DNA of 46,344 bases, taken from contig JAQGNE010000092.1 in the NCBI GenBank assembly GCA_028291985.1, positions 1 through 46,344 of the forward strand, written 5' to 3'. The stretch is from Polaromonas sp. GTDB lineage: Bacteria > Pseudomonadota > Gammaproteobacteria > Burkholderiales > Burkholderiaceae_C. The position numbers were made by a program, and so were the translations under genes. The notes beneath the pieces were generated by a model. It saw only the letters and a list, made by a program, of their open reading frames with translations, was not told the DNA's origin and searched no databases. The stretch's first letter is position 1. Each line of letters opens with the position of its first letter. Shown piece by piece: positions 1-8,706 of this stretch.

Positions 1-120
1 TTCATGGCCGACGGCAGGATCGTCGAGCAAGCGCCACCGTCCGAGTTTTTCAGCAACCCGAAGAACGACAAGACTCGCCAGTTTCTGGGCCAGATCCTCA
101 GTTCGCACCAGGGCCACTGA
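1..120 (+). CDS. ABC transporter ATP-binding protein, C-terminal end (partial)
   Basis: Frame 1 is open from the first base to a TGA at 118-120 and encodes 39 residues. They begin FMADGRIVEQ and include PSEFFSNP and TRQFLGQIL. This is the usual end of the polar-amino-acid (GlnQ/HisP) class of ABC ATPases, which couple ATP hydrolysis to import through a membrane permease. The nucleotide-binding motifs lie upstream of the window. The stop is followed after 2 bases by the kguE start, so the transporter is almost certainly the first part of the same operon and probably imports the sugar acid that the next genes use. The family call rests on a short tail only. Confidence 0.8.
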   Translation, partial: FMADGRIVEQAPPSEFFSNPKNDKTRQFLGQILSSHQGH

Positions 121-122
121 AC

Positions 123-857
123 ATGGCGCCTGTTTTTATCTCGCTGTCCTCTTTTGGCACAGCTGAAGTGGGCCGCCACGGGCAGCTGTGGTTTACTGGG
201 CTGGCCGAACGCGCCGGTGCCGATGGCTCGGAAATCCGCGGTGAAATGCTCCGCGATGCCGCTACAGACCTGCCCGGCTTGCAGGGCAGGGCGGCGGTGT
301 TCTCCAGCCCGGACGGCTTGTTCGCAGCCGATGGATCGCTGGACGTTCAGGCCTTGACCAGCGCGCTCGAAATCGCCGCGGGTCTGCAAACTTCGCGCCT
401 GAAAATGGCGATTGGCGGCTTCAATCCACAGTTGCCGGCATCGCTGCATCAGCTGAAGGATCAGCTCGCCGCGCAGCAGGTCGAGCTGCTGATTGAGAAC
501 GACCAGACCGCGGGTGCTGGCACGGTGCAGGCCCTGCAGCATTTTTTTGCGGCGCAAGACAGCGCAGGTCTTGACCTTGGCATGACGTTTGACATGGGCA
601 ACTGGCACTGGCTGGGTGAATGTCCGCTGCAGGCGGCGCAGGTGTTTGCCCCACGGGTTCGGTACATCCACTGCAAGGGCGTGCAGCGGCTTGCGGCCAA
701 ATGGGCTGCCGTGCCGATGCTCGAATCCATGGCGCCCTGGCGCGCCGTCTTGCGAGCCCTGCCGGACGACGTGCCCCGGGCCATCGAGTTTCCGTTGATC
801 GGCGATGATCTGCTGGCCGTCACGCGCGCCCAACTTGCACATATCCGAAGCATCTGA
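123..857 (+). CDS. kguE: KguE-like TIM-barrel sugar-phosphate isomerase/epimerase
   Basis: This is a 244-residue protein of the xylose-isomerase-like TIM barrel family (AP endonuclease 2 fold). Candidate divalent-metal ligands are visible at the expected strand ends: E125 in LLIEND, D157 in TFDMGNW, H183 in YIHCKG and E222 in AIEFPL. It starts 2 bases after the ABC ATPase stop, and its stop lies 4 bases before the kinase start. The order isomerase-kinase-reductase-LacI regulator matches the Pseudomonas kguE-kguK-kguD/ptxS set for 2-ketogluconate use. KguE there is a predicted epimerase whose exact reaction is not well defined, so the role here is inferred from context. Confidence 0.75.
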   Translation: MAPVFISLSSFGTAEVGRHGQLWFTGLAERAGADGSEIRGEMLRDAATDLPGLQGRAAVFSSPDGLFAADGSLDVQALTSALEIAAGLQTSRLKMAIGGFNPQLPASLHQLKDQLAAQQVELLIENDQTAGAGTVQALQHFFAAQDSAGLDLGMTFDMGNWHWLGECPLQAAQVFAPRVRYIHCKGVQRLAAKWAAVPMLESMAPWRAVLRALPDDVPRAIEFPLIGDDLLAVTRAQLAHIRSI

Positions 858-861
858 ATCC

Positions 862-1827
862 ATGTCCCTGTCTACTCCTTCCACGCCTGCTTTTGATGTT
901 GTTTTGCTGGGCGAGGCCATGCTGCTGCTGGTGGCCGACAAGCCCGGCCCGATTGAAAACGCCGACGTGTTCTACAAGCGCACCGCCGGCGCAGAGACCA
1001 ATGTGGCTATCGGCCTGTCCCGCCTGGGCCTGAAGGTGGCATGGGCCAGCCGGCTAGGCACGGACTCTATGGGGCGCGCGTTGCTGGCGGCCATGCAAGC
1101 CGAGGGCATTGACTGCTCGCAGGTGGTGTGCGATGCATCGCAGCGCACCGGTTTTCAGTTCAAGGGCCGCGTGACGGACGGCAGCGACCCGCCGGTTGAA
1201 TACCACCGCAAGGGCTCTGCTGCGAGTCACATGACGCCTGCAGGTGTGAATGAAGACTGGCTGCGCTCAGCCCGCCATCTGCATGCCACCGGCGTGTTTG
1301 CTGCGGTATCGCCAACCACCTTGCAAGCCGCGCACAAGTCGCTTGATGTAATGCGCGCAGCCGGTCGCAGCATTTCGTTTGACACCAATCTGCGGCCCAC
1401 CCTGTGGCCATCAGCCGAGGTGATGCGCCGCGAGATCAATGCCCTGGCCGCCAAGGCCGACTGGGTATTGCCGGGCATCGAGGAAGGCCTGTTGCTGACC
1501 GGTCATACGCAGCCAGAACAGATCGCCCGGTTCTACCGCGATCTGGGCGCCAAGCTGGTCGTGGTCAAGCTGGGTGCGGCAGGCGCCTACTACGACAGCG
1601 ACGTGGCCGGAACCGGGCATGTAGCAGGTTTTACGGTGGCAGAAGTCATCGACACCGTCGGTGCAGGGGACGGGTTTGCGGCGGGCGTTATCAGTGCCTT
1701 GCTCGAAGGGCTCGATGTTTCTGCAGCAGTGCGCCGTGGCGCCTGGATAGGGGCGCGGGCGGTGCAGGTGCTGGGCGACACCGAAGGCTTGCCTTCCCGG
1801 GAACAGCTGCGGGAAGCCGGCCTGTGA
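862..1827 (+). CDS. kguK: PfkB-family 2-ketogluconate (or 2-keto-3-deoxygluconate) kinase
   Basis: This 321-residue cytoplasmic sugar kinase belongs to the ribokinase/PfkB family. The N-terminal strand (DVVLLGEAML), the sugar-binding GAETNVA motif near residue 43 and the PfkB signature DTVGAGDGFAAG are all present, with D270 as the expected catalytic base. The ATG at 862 was chosen because homologous sequence begins about 10 residues later; the frame extends upstream only inside kguE. KguK phosphorylates 2-ketogluconate to 6-phospho-2-ketogluconate. KDG kinase is the main alternative, but the following ketogluconate-reductase gene favours KguK. The stop overlaps the next start (GTGA at 1824-1827). 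Confidence 0.85.
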   Translation: MSLSTPSTPAFDVVLLGEAMLLLVADKPGPIENADVFYKRTAGAETNVAIGLSRLGLKVAWASRLGTDSMGRALLAAMQAEGIDCSQVVCDASQRTGFQFKGRVTDGSDPPVEYHRKGSAASHMTPAGVNEDWLRSARHLHATGVFAAVSPTTLQAAHKSLDVMRAAGRSISFDTNLRPTLWPSAEVMRREINALAAKADWVLPGIEEGLLLTGHTQPEQIARFYRDLGAKLVVVKLGAAGAYYDSDVAGTGHVAGFTVAEVIDTVGAGDGFAAGVISALLEGLDVSAAVRRGAWIGARAVQVLGDTEGLPSREQLREAGL

Positions 1828-2816
1828 CGCCCCCCGCAGGTCGAAAGTCGGTCCTGGTTTTTCGTGAGCTGCCGGCCGACCAGCTGAACCGGTTGCAGCA
1901 GGCGCATGAGGTCGTGATTGCCGATCCGCGCAAGGGCGCAGATGCGTTTTTCGCAGCCTTGCCCGGCGTCCACGGCATGATCGGTTCCAGCTTCACCATC
2001 GATGCCGCCCTGCTTGACCGTGCGCCGCAGCTTGAAGTAATTTCCAGCGTTTCGGTCGGCGTTGACAACTACCCGCTGGCAGCGTTGCACAGCCGGGGCA
2101 TCACGCTCTGCCACACCCCTGGCGTGCTGGATGAAACCGTGGCCGACACGGTATTTGCCCTGTTGATGGCGACCAGCCGCCGGGTGGTCGAACTCTCCGT
2201 GCTCGTGCGGGAGGGCCGCTGGACCCGGAACATCGGCGAAGACCTGTTTGGTGTTGACGTGCATGGCAAGACGCTTGGCCTGCTGGGTTTTGGCCGCATC
2301 GGCCAGGCTGTTGCCCGCCGTGCCGCGCTGGGTTTTGGCATGCCGGTTCTGTACCATTCGCGTCGACCGGTTGACTTGGCGCGGCACGCGCCTGAGCTGC
2401 AGGGCCGTGCCGCGCATGCGCCGCTTGATGAATTGCTGGTCAGATCAGACTTTGTTGTGGCGATGCTGCCGCTGTCGGAAAGTACCCGCGGCATGGTCGA
2501 CGCCGGTGTCTTCGCGCGCATGAAGCCGGGTGCTGTCTTCATCAACGGCGGACGTGGCGCCACCGTCAATGAAGAAGCGCTGCTCGCCGCATTGAACCAT
2601 GGAACATTGCGTGCCGCTGGCCTGGATGTTTTTCAGACCGAGCCCCTGCCAACGGACTCTGCACTGCGCCTGCATCCGCGGGTGACGCCGCTGCCGCATA
2701 TCGGCTCGGCGACCTTCGAGACGCGTCATGCGATGGCCGAACTTGCCACCACCAACCTGCTGCGGGCACTGGCTGGACTGCAGCCGCCCGCGGTGTTTGA
2801 CACGGCGGCCCTGTGA
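1824..2816 (+). CDS. kguD: 2-keto-(6-phospho)gluconate reductase, D-2-hydroxyacid dehydrogenase family
   Basis: This 330-residue NAD(P)-dependent D-2-hydroxyacid dehydrogenase starts at a GTG that overlaps the kinase stop. The Rossmann motif GFGRIG is at 155-160. The family's catalytic trio is visible: R244 in NGGRG, E273 in QTEP and H292 in LPHIG. In the kgu pathway KguD reduces 6-phospho-2-ketogluconate to 6-phosphogluconate, which feeds the Entner-Doudoroff pathway. Glyoxylate/hydroxypyruvate reductase (GhrB) is a close relative and cannot be excluded from sequence alone. A long in-frame extension upstream lies inside kguK and is not coding. The end overlaps the regulator start by 4 bases. 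Confidence 0.85.
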   Translation: MTPPAGRKSVLVFRELPADQLNRLQQAHEVVIADPRKGADAFFAALPGVHGMIGSSFTIDAALLDRAPQLEVISSVSVGVDNYPLAALHSRGITLCHTPGVLDETVADTVFALLMATSRRVVELSVLVREGRWTRNIGEDLFGVDVHGKTLGLLGFGRIGQAVARRAALGFGMPVLYHSRRPVDLARHAPELQGRAAHAPLDELLVRSDFVVAMLPLSESTRGMVDAGVFARMKPGAVFINGGRGATVNEEALLAALNHGTLRAAGLDVFQTEPLPTDSALRLHPRVTPLPHIGSATFETRHAMAELATTNLLRALAGLQPPAVFDTAAL

Positions 2817-3871
2817 ACGACCGCGCCCCGCGCGTCAGGCCGGCACTCGATAGCGGCCGGCGTGCCACGATTGGCGATGTGGCGGCGGCGGCCGGCGTGT
2901 CCAAGGCGACAGTGTCACGCTTCTTCAACCACCGCGAGCGGCTGCTGAGCCCGGACATCCAGGCGCGCGTTGAGGCTGCCATCGCCAGCCTGGCCTACTC
3001 GCCCAATCCGATGGCGCAGGCCTTAAGCCGCGGCAGGTCAGGCCTGATCGGCTTGATCGTTGCCGACATCACCAACCCGTATTCGGTGGCGGTGCTGCGC
3101 GGTGCCGAGAAGGCATGCCAGGATGCCGGCTACCTGGTGATGCTGTTCAACCTGGGCAACGAAGGCGGGCGCGAGCGTGAGGCGCTGGATGCACTGGCCG
3201 GCTACCGGGTGGATGGATTCATCCTCAACACGCTGGGCAGCGGTACTGATGTGGTCGATGCCATTACCCTTCATGGCAAACCGGCGGTACTGGTGGACAG
3301 GCGCCATGCGGGAATGCAGGCCGACTTCGTGTCGCTCGACAACGCTGGCGCAATGGCGCTGGCCTGCGGGCATCTGCTGGACAACGGCTACCGCAGGATG
3401 CTGTACATCACCGAACCTGAAAGAGATGTCAGCACCCGGCGTGAGCGCGCAGCAGCATTCAAGGCCTTTTGTGCTGACCACGCGCCGCAGGCATCTGGCG
3501 AGGTTTTCGAAAGCGAAGAGGGCGACACGGTCGGGCTTGACGAAGCCTTGCGCAGGCTGCTTGAGCCGGTGGCGGGCGGCACCCGGGTCGCCGCCATCGC
3601 CGGCAATGCGGTGGTGACGCTGCGGGTAGCCGCATCGATGGCGCGTTTGAAGCGCAGCTTCGGCGTGGAGGCAGGTTTCGTCGGCTTCGACGATCCCGAG
3701 TGGGCGTCACTGATAGGACCGGGCCTCACCACGATTGCCCAGCCTACCGATGAACTGGGCCGCAGCGCGGCAAATTGCCTGATCGAAAGGCTGCAGGGGC
3801 TGCAGCAGGCTCCGCGGCAACTGCTGCTGCCGGGTGTGCTGAAAGTGCGCGGATCGTCGCGCGCGGCCTGA
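2813..3871 (+). CDS. LacI-family transcriptional regulator (PtxS-like)
   Basis: This 352-residue regulator starts at the GTG that overlaps the kguD stop. The LacI helix-turn-helix (ATIGDVAAAAGVSKATVSRF, residues 18-37) is followed by the hinge (to about residue 72, SPNPMAQALS) and a periplasmic-binding-protein-like sensor domain (GLIGLIVADITNPY onward). PtxS, a LacI protein, represses the Pseudomonas kgu operon and responds to 2-ketogluconate. The same role is inferred here because this gene is the last member of the operon, which would make it self-regulated. Its operator should lie upstream of the transporter genes, outside the window. Confidence 0.85.
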   Translation: MNDRAPRVRPALDSGRRATIGDVAAAAGVSKATVSRFFNHRERLLSPDIQARVEAAIASLAYSPNPMAQALSRGRSGLIGLIVADITNPYSVAVLRGAEKACQDAGYLVMLFNLGNEGGREREALDALAGYRVDGFILNTLGSGTDVVDAITLHGKPAVLVDRRHAGMQADFVSLDNAGAMALACGHLLDNGYRRMLYITEPERDVSTRRERAAAFKAFCADHAPQASGEVFESEEGDTVGLDEALRRLLEPVAGGTRVAAIAGNAVVTLRVAASMARLKRSFGVEAGFVGFDDPEWASLIGPGLTTIAQPTDELGRSAANCLIERLQGLQQAPRQLLLPGVLKVRGSSRAA

Positions 3872-3887
3872 TCGCGCCGCCGCGGTA

Positions 3888-4358
3888 CTAGGCGATTTCG
3901 GCAATCATCTCGATCTCGACGCAGGCGCCCATCGGAATCTGCGCCACGCCAAACGCACTGCGCGCATGTTTCCCGGCATCGCCAAATACTTCTACCAACA
4001 ATTCGCTGGCGCCATTTGTCACCAGATGGTGCTCGGTAAAGTCGCCGGCTGAATTGACCAGGCTCATCAGCTTGACAATACGCGTCACCTTGTTGAGGTC
4101 GCCAACGGCGACATGCAGCGTGCCCATCAGGTCGATGGCGATGGCCCGCGCTGCTGCCTTGCCTTCGTCGGTGCTGGTGTTCTTACCCAACTGGCCGACG
4201 ATGACCTTGCCATCTTTTTTGGCCAGGTGACCGCTTAAAAACACCAGCTTGCCAGTTTGCACAAACGGACGATACGCTGCGGCTGGCGTTGCCACGGCGG
4301 GCAGGGTGATGCCGAGGGCCTTGAGCTTGTCGTAAACGTTGGGCGAAGTGGTGGTCAT
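3888..4358 (-). CDS. RidA/YjgF-family protein
   Basis: This 156-residue protein of the Rid (YjgF/YER057c/UK114) superfamily is longer than classic RidA (about 128 residues) because of an N-terminal extension. The core is visible: VFLSGHLAKKDGKV, the conserved arginine in RSAFGVAQIPMG, and the terminal VEIEMIAEI. RidA proper hydrolyses reactive enamine/imine intermediates from PLP enzymes; the extended subgroup has no settled substrate. The gene converges on the LacI gene with 16 bp between stops. Its upstream region carries a copy of the dispersed two-stem repeat (about 4382-4444), which may lie in its leader or promoter. Confidence 0.85.
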   Translation of the reverse strand: MTTTSPNVYDKLKALGITLPAVATPAAAYRPFVQTGKLVFLSGHLAKKDGKVIVGQLGKNTSTDEGKAAARAIAIDLMGTLHVAVGDLNKVTRIVKLMSLVNSAGDFTEHHLVTNGASELLVEVFGDAGKHARSAFGVAQIPMGACVEIEMIAEIA

Positions 4359-4381
4359 GTCGGTTCCGGATGATGAAAGAA

Positions 4382-4444
4382 ATATGAATGAAATCGGCCT
4401 TTAGCGCATGTAGTGCGAGGGCTTTTTGCTATTGAAAGCATAGT
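4382..4444 (-). repeat. Dispersed two-stem repeat, copy 1 (upstream of ridA-like gene)
   Basis: Read on the minus strand from 4444, this copy fits the window's repeat model without gaps: a 14-base block ACTATGCTTTCAAT, an 8-base block AGCAAAAA, 13 variable bases, the 7-base block ATGCGCT, then AAAGGCCGATTT. It occupies the leader/promoter region of the RidA-like gene, ending 23 bases before the start codon. The right stem is the weakest of the confident copies. Confidence 0.6.
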
Positions 4445-4522
4445 TTCTGGCGATTCGCGGACTATCTTAACGCGCTGGCTGCCAGGCTTGGTAACCCAAG
4501 TATCAGGCGGGCCGAGGCTGCC

Positions 4523-5530
4523 TCAAAACACCGGAGATGGCATATCGGCCGATGGCCGCTGGCCGATGTTTGCCGCCGTTTCATCAAGAGGCTCGACCGT
4601 TACCGCCACCTTGAGGATGTGGCGGGACCCGCCGCGTATCACGCCCCTGAGCGGCGATACATCCAGGAAATCACGCCCGGTGGCCAGAGTGACATAGTCC
4701 TCTCCAGGCGGCCGGTTATTGGTCGGGTCGAAGTCCAGCCAGTAGCCATCACCCGCCCGGCCGTCAGCACTGGCAGCACCGGCTGCCGGCATGCAGTACA
4801 CCGACGCCCAGGCATGCGAGGCATCGGCTCCGATCAGCCGCGGCTTGCCCGGCGGCGGCTGGGTCAGCATATAGCCGCTGACATAGCGCGCCGGCAGACC
4901 CATCGCCCTGCAACACGCCACCATGACGTGGGCAAAGTCCTGGCACACGCCCTTGCCCTGGTACAGCGCAGCCAGCGCGGGCGTGTTGACCTCGGTGCTG
5001 TTGCTCTCATAAGTCATGGCGGCATGGATGCGTCCCATCAGGTCATGTGCCGCCTCGGCCAGGGGCCGGCCGCTGACGAAGCTGGGCCGCGCGAACTGCA
5101 CAAAGGCATCGTCACGCGGCACATATGGAGAGGCGAACAGAAACTCCCAGGCTTGGCTGTAAGCGGTGCCTGCACGGTAGCGAAAGCGCTCTCGCACCTG
5201 CTCCCAGGGCAGCGCGCTGCAGTTTGCAGCAGTCGTCGCGTTGCCGTTTGTGTTGAGGGTGTCGGTGACGGCGGATGCCGAGGTTTTCACGACGCTGTCA
5301 GCCACCACGCGCAGCATGTCATGGCCGGTGTCGAGGCAGAAGAAAGTCTGGCTATTGCCATAGACATCGATGACCTCGCGCTGCTGCGCTGGCGCAGGAT
5401 CGATATGCAGGCTGTGCTGCAAGACCTGCTGCACGCGGTTGCTGGCTGGCTGCAGGTGCACCACATGGTGGGCATTTTCGACCATCGGTGTGTAGCGGTA
5501 GCAGGTTTCGTGAACGACGTGTAGCAGCAT
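4523..5530 (-). CDS. Transglutaminase-like cysteine protease/amidase
   Basis: This 335-residue protein has a bacterial transglutaminase N-terminal domain (LLHVVHETCYRYTP, residues 2-15) and a transglutaminase core. The triad is intact: C196 in GVCQDFAH, H239 in ASHAW and D268 in FDPTN. Related proteins accompany circularly permuted ATP-grasp and Alpha-E proteins in predicted amidoligase/peptide-modification systems, where the Tgase would cut or transfer amide bonds. The start at 5530 sits 64 bp after the upstream gene and fits the domain start; an in-frame start at 5629 would overlap that gene. It is the last gene of the minus-strand cluster. Confidence 0.85.
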   Translation of the reverse strand: MLLHVVHETCYRYTPMVENAHHVVHLQPASNRVQQVLQHSLHIDPAPAQQREVIDVYGNSQTFFCLDTGHDMLRVVADSVVKTSASAVTDTLNTNGNATTAANCSALPWEQVRERFRYRAGTAYSQAWEFLFASPYVPRDDAFVQFARPSFVSGRPLAEAAHDLMGRIHAAMTYESNSTEVNTPALAALYQGKGVCQDFAHVMVACCRAMGLPARYVSGYMLTQPPPGKPRLIGADASHAWASVYCMPAAGAASADGRAGDGYWLDFDPTNNRPPGEDYVTLATGRDFLDVSPLRGVIRGGSRHILKVAVTVEPLDETAANIGQRPSADMPSPVF

Positions 5531-5594
5531 GGGAAACGGTGTGAAAAGAATCAAGCAGCCAGTGCGGGCATCGGATGACGCTGCGTCAGGGCGC

Positions 5595-8468
5595 TCAGGC
5601 CACCATGCTGCGGTTGTCTGCCTGGGCATGGCTGAAGTAGCGGCGGCTGAGCCGGTCGGATAGCTCGAAGGCGGCTTCCTGGCAATGCTGGAGCTTCTCG
5701 GTCAGCATGAGGTGGCAGTCTGCCATCAATGCTGCGTTTGACACGTCGTAAGCAGCAGGCTGGACACAAGGCCAGCTCGCGGGATCGGGCAGATCAGCCG
5801 CAAGATCCGGCAAATCACCCGGGGTGCTGGCTGCCAGCTTGGCCAGACGGCCCTTCAGTGTCTGCACCACCGACGCCAGCGACCTGGGGTTTTCGCGGTC
5901 GACCACCAGCAGATCGAGCAGGGCTGCAATATCGCGGCGCTGCTGGTATTGCGCATGAAAGGTGATGGTGCTGTCGAATAGGCCGAGCAGTGCGCTGAAG
6001 CCGCCGTTGTCGAATACCGCGTCCGTCGCGAACCCGCTGCAGAGCGCCGCCGATAGGGTGGAAAGCCGCTCTAGATGACGACCGATGCTCAGCAGGCGCC
6101 AGCCGTCATCGCGCGTCATGCGGTCGGTCTGTGCACCTGTCATCGCTGCCAGAAAGCCGCTGGCCGACTCCAGCACGCGCAAGGCCTCGACCGGCGAATA
6201 GTCCGCGCCATCCTGGGTGGACTGCGTATGCTGCCCAGTCAACTTAAAGGCTTTGCAGTGGCTGAAAAAATCAGCCTCAGCGCGAACGATGACATGCCAC
6301 TGCTCCTGCGACAGGCGTTCACGCACGGCAGAGGCTGCGCTTTTCAGGGCCCGCAGGTTGTAGCCCACGCTGGCAGCCTGCTCATCATTGCCCAGTCCTG
6401 CGATCAGCGAGCGCGCGAAAACACGGCGTGCCTGGGTGGCGGGCGGCACCGAGTCCAGCACCAGCGAATTGGCAACCGCCATGTCGGTCAGCCACGCCAA
6501 TAGCGGCTTCGACGACTGGTCTTCACCGCCCAGGCCTTGCAGGGTGAGCTGCGCCAGACGCACCGAGTTTTCGGCACGCTCGGTGTAGCGGCCCAGCCAG
6601 AACAGGTTTTCGGCGGCCCGGCTGGTCACTGGCGGCTTGGCGCTGGCACCGCCGCTTTTAACAATAGCTACGCCGGACTCAGGCTGTCGGGTCGCCGAAG
6701 CCATGGCAGGTATTGACTCGACTGGCGGCGAAGACACGGCCGCCTGTGCACCGCCCTGGGTGGAGGCCTCGGGCCGGGCGGGTTCACCCAAAGCCCACAC
6801 ATCTGCGCTGCTGCCGCCGTGCTGCATGGACGCGATGTTTTCGTTGTTACCCGCCAGGCGAGCCAGTCCGCCGGGTAGTACCTGCCACGACCCCGCGCCG
6901 TCGGGGACGGCAAAAACCCGCAGCATGGCCGACTGCGGGGCAATGCGTTCACCTTGCCAGGTAGGTGTCTGTGACAGCGGCAAATAGGCCTGTACCGTGT
7001 AGTCTTCGCCTTGGCGCACGATGCGTCCGGCCCATTCATCCAAGGCGCGCTGGCCCAGCGTATGGCCGATCACCGACGGCATGCCGGGTGACGGATAGGT
7101 GGGCTTGATGACGCAATTCCTGAGCTGCGGCAATACCTCCTGCATCACGGCACGCTCGCCGCACCACCAGGTTGCCAGCGATGGCAGGCTGAGCGTCTGG
7201 CCCAGCAGATGGCGCGACAGCCCAGGCAAAAATCCCAGCAGCGCACTTGATTCCAGAAAGGCAGAACCGGGCATGTTGGCCAGTAGCACATGGCCGGCGC
7301 GTATGACCTGCAGCAAGCCGGGCACGCCCAGCGTCGAGTCCGATCGCAGCTCCAGCGGGTCCAGGAATTCATCATCCAGCCGCTTCAGGATGCCGTGCAC
7401 CGGCTCCAGGCCCTGCAAGGTCTTGAGGTAAAGCTTCTCGTTGCGCACCAGCAGGTCGCTGCCTTCAACCAGGCTCAGGCCAAGGTAGCGCGCCAGGTAG
7501 GCATGCTCAAAATAGGTTTCGTTGTACGGCCCCGGTGTGAGCAGCACGATGCGGCTGTCGGCGCCGCCGCTCAGCGCCCGCATGTTGTCAACCAGCGCGC
7601 GGTAGGAGCTGGCCAGACCGTGCACCTTCATCTTCTGGAAGGCTTCCGGAAACAGCAGCGAAATCGTCAGGCGGTTTTCCAGCAGGTAGCCGAGGCCGGA
7701 CGGCGCCTGGGTGCGCTGTGAAACCACCCACCAGCGACCGTCGGGTCCGCGCGCCAGGTCAAAGGCCGCGATATGCAGATAAACGCCGCCCGCGGGCTGC
7801 ACTCCCTGCATGGCGCGTAGATAGCCGGGATGCCCCTGCACCAGCGCCGCCGGCAACAAGCCTTTAGCCAGCAGCGTTTGCGGGCCGTAGACATCGGCCA
7901 TGATGCTGTTGAGCAACTGCGTGCGCTGCCGGATGCCCTGGTCGATATGCGCCCAGTCTTCTGCCGACAGCATGAGTGGAAATAAATCCAGCGACCACGG
8001 GCGCTGCGGCCCGTTTGCGTCGGCATAGACGTTGTACGTGACACCGTTGTCGCGAACCTGCCGCCGGAGATTGGCTGTGCGGCGGTTCAGGTCGTGAAAG
8101 CCTTCCGTGCCCAGGAAGTTGAAAAAAGTGGTCCAACTGTTGGCCAGCGGCTCCGGGGATGGCGGCTGCGCGTCGGCTTCGGTGGCCTGCGCGTCGGTCA
8201 CAACGCGGTCCGGTGCCGTCGGCACCTCTGAGCCGGCCATACGCAAGGTCGGAACAGCCTGAACCTGCGACTGGGCTTGTGAACTGCCCGGCGCGCCGGG
8301 TGGCGTGAGTGGTGCGAGCGCTGGCAGCGCGGGCAACGGCGAGAGCGGCATGGTGCGCCCGCGCAGCTCATCAAAATGGCCCGCGTTGGCTGGTGGCGCC
8401 AGCGCAAGGGCCAGGTCGACAGGCGCTTCAAGGGCAAATGTTGCAAAGAGAGACGTGTTGGTATCCAT
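5595..8468 (-). CDS. Circularly permuted ATP-grasp (type 2) fused to Alpha-E domain
   Basis: This 957-residue fusion has a low-complexity Pro/Ala-rich N-terminus (about 1-105), a circularly permuted ATP-grasp ligase domain (about 110-560, with EHAYLARYLG, LVEGSDLLVRN and RLDDEFLDPLELR), a variable linker (about 560-615) and a C-terminal Alpha-E domain (from about 616, ENLFWLGRYTERAENSVRL). In cluster 2 the same two domains are separate genes, so this is a natural fusion. The family is predicted to form peptide-like amide bonds with ATP; no substrate is established. The linker is Ser/Ala/Gly rich. The gene lies 238 bp downstream of the transglutaminase-DUF2126 gene and 64 bp upstream of the last Tgase gene. 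Confidence 0.85.
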   Translation of the reverse strand: MDTNTSLFATFALEAPVDLALALAPPANAGHFDELRGRTMPLSPLPALPALAPLTPPGAPGSSQAQSQVQAVPTLRMAGSEVPTAPDRVVTDAQATEADAQPPSPEPLANSWTTFFNFLGTEGFHDLNRRTANLRRQVRDNGVTYNVYADANGPQRPWSLDLFPLMLSAEDWAHIDQGIRQRTQLLNSIMADVYGPQTLLAKGLLPAALVQGHPGYLRAMQGVQPAGGVYLHIAAFDLARGPDGRWWVVSQRTQAPSGLGYLLENRLTISLLFPEAFQKMKVHGLASSYRALVDNMRALSGGADSRIVLLTPGPYNETYFEHAYLARYLGLSLVEGSDLLVRNEKLYLKTLQGLEPVHGILKRLDDEFLDPLELRSDSTLGVPGLLQVIRAGHVLLANMPGSAFLESSALLGFLPGLSRHLLGQTLSLPSLATWWCGERAVMQEVLPQLRNCVIKPTYPSPGMPSVIGHTLGQRALDEWAGRIVRQGEDYTVQAYLPLSQTPTWQGERIAPQSAMLRVFAVPDGAGSWQVLPGGLARLAGNNENIASMQHGGSSADVWALGEPARPEASTQGGAQAAVSSPPVESIPAMASATRQPESGVAIVKSGGASAKPPVTSRAAENLFWLGRYTERAENSVRLAQLTLQGLGGEDQSSKPLLAWLTDMAVANSLVLDSVPPATQARRVFARSLIAGLGNDEQAASVGYNLRALKSAASAVRERLSQEQWHVIVRAEADFFSHCKAFKLTGQHTQSTQDGADYSPVEALRVLESASGFLAAMTGAQTDRMTRDDGWRLLSIGRHLERLSTLSAALCSGFATDAVFDNGGFSALLGLFDSTITFHAQYQQRRDIAALLDLLVVDRENPRSLASVVQTLKGRLAKLAASTPGDLPDLAADLPDPASWPCVQPAAYDVSNAALMADCHLMLTEKLQHCQEAAFELSDRLSRRYFSHAQADNRSMVA

Positions 8469-8706
8469 GCTGGCCAGATTGCTTCAGGTTGCGCCTGCAG
8501 CCCGCACAGCGGCACGGTCGCCAAGCAGCCCCGGGGTCGGTGCCACGCCTTCAAAGCCTTGTTGAAACCGGAAGCGGGCTTGACGGCAGCTCGCAGTTTA
8601 GACCACATCAAAGGCTGAAGAACCTGGCTTATACCCATGGCGATCCATGGCAACCGATGGCAGCAGGCTGGCGCGGCAAGCTGTGCCAAACCGCGGCGCC
8701 AGTCAT

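Noticed and set aside
4619..5524. 301-codon plus-strand frame opposite the transglutaminase gene
   Set aside because: No recognisable domain, and the minus-strand frame carries an intact Cys-His-Asp triad.
6652..6715. Possible repeat copy in the linker of the ATP-grasp/Alpha-E fusion
   Set aside because: The left stem is partly present (CTTTTAACAATAGCTA) but the right stem block is TCGGGTC and pairing is poor.
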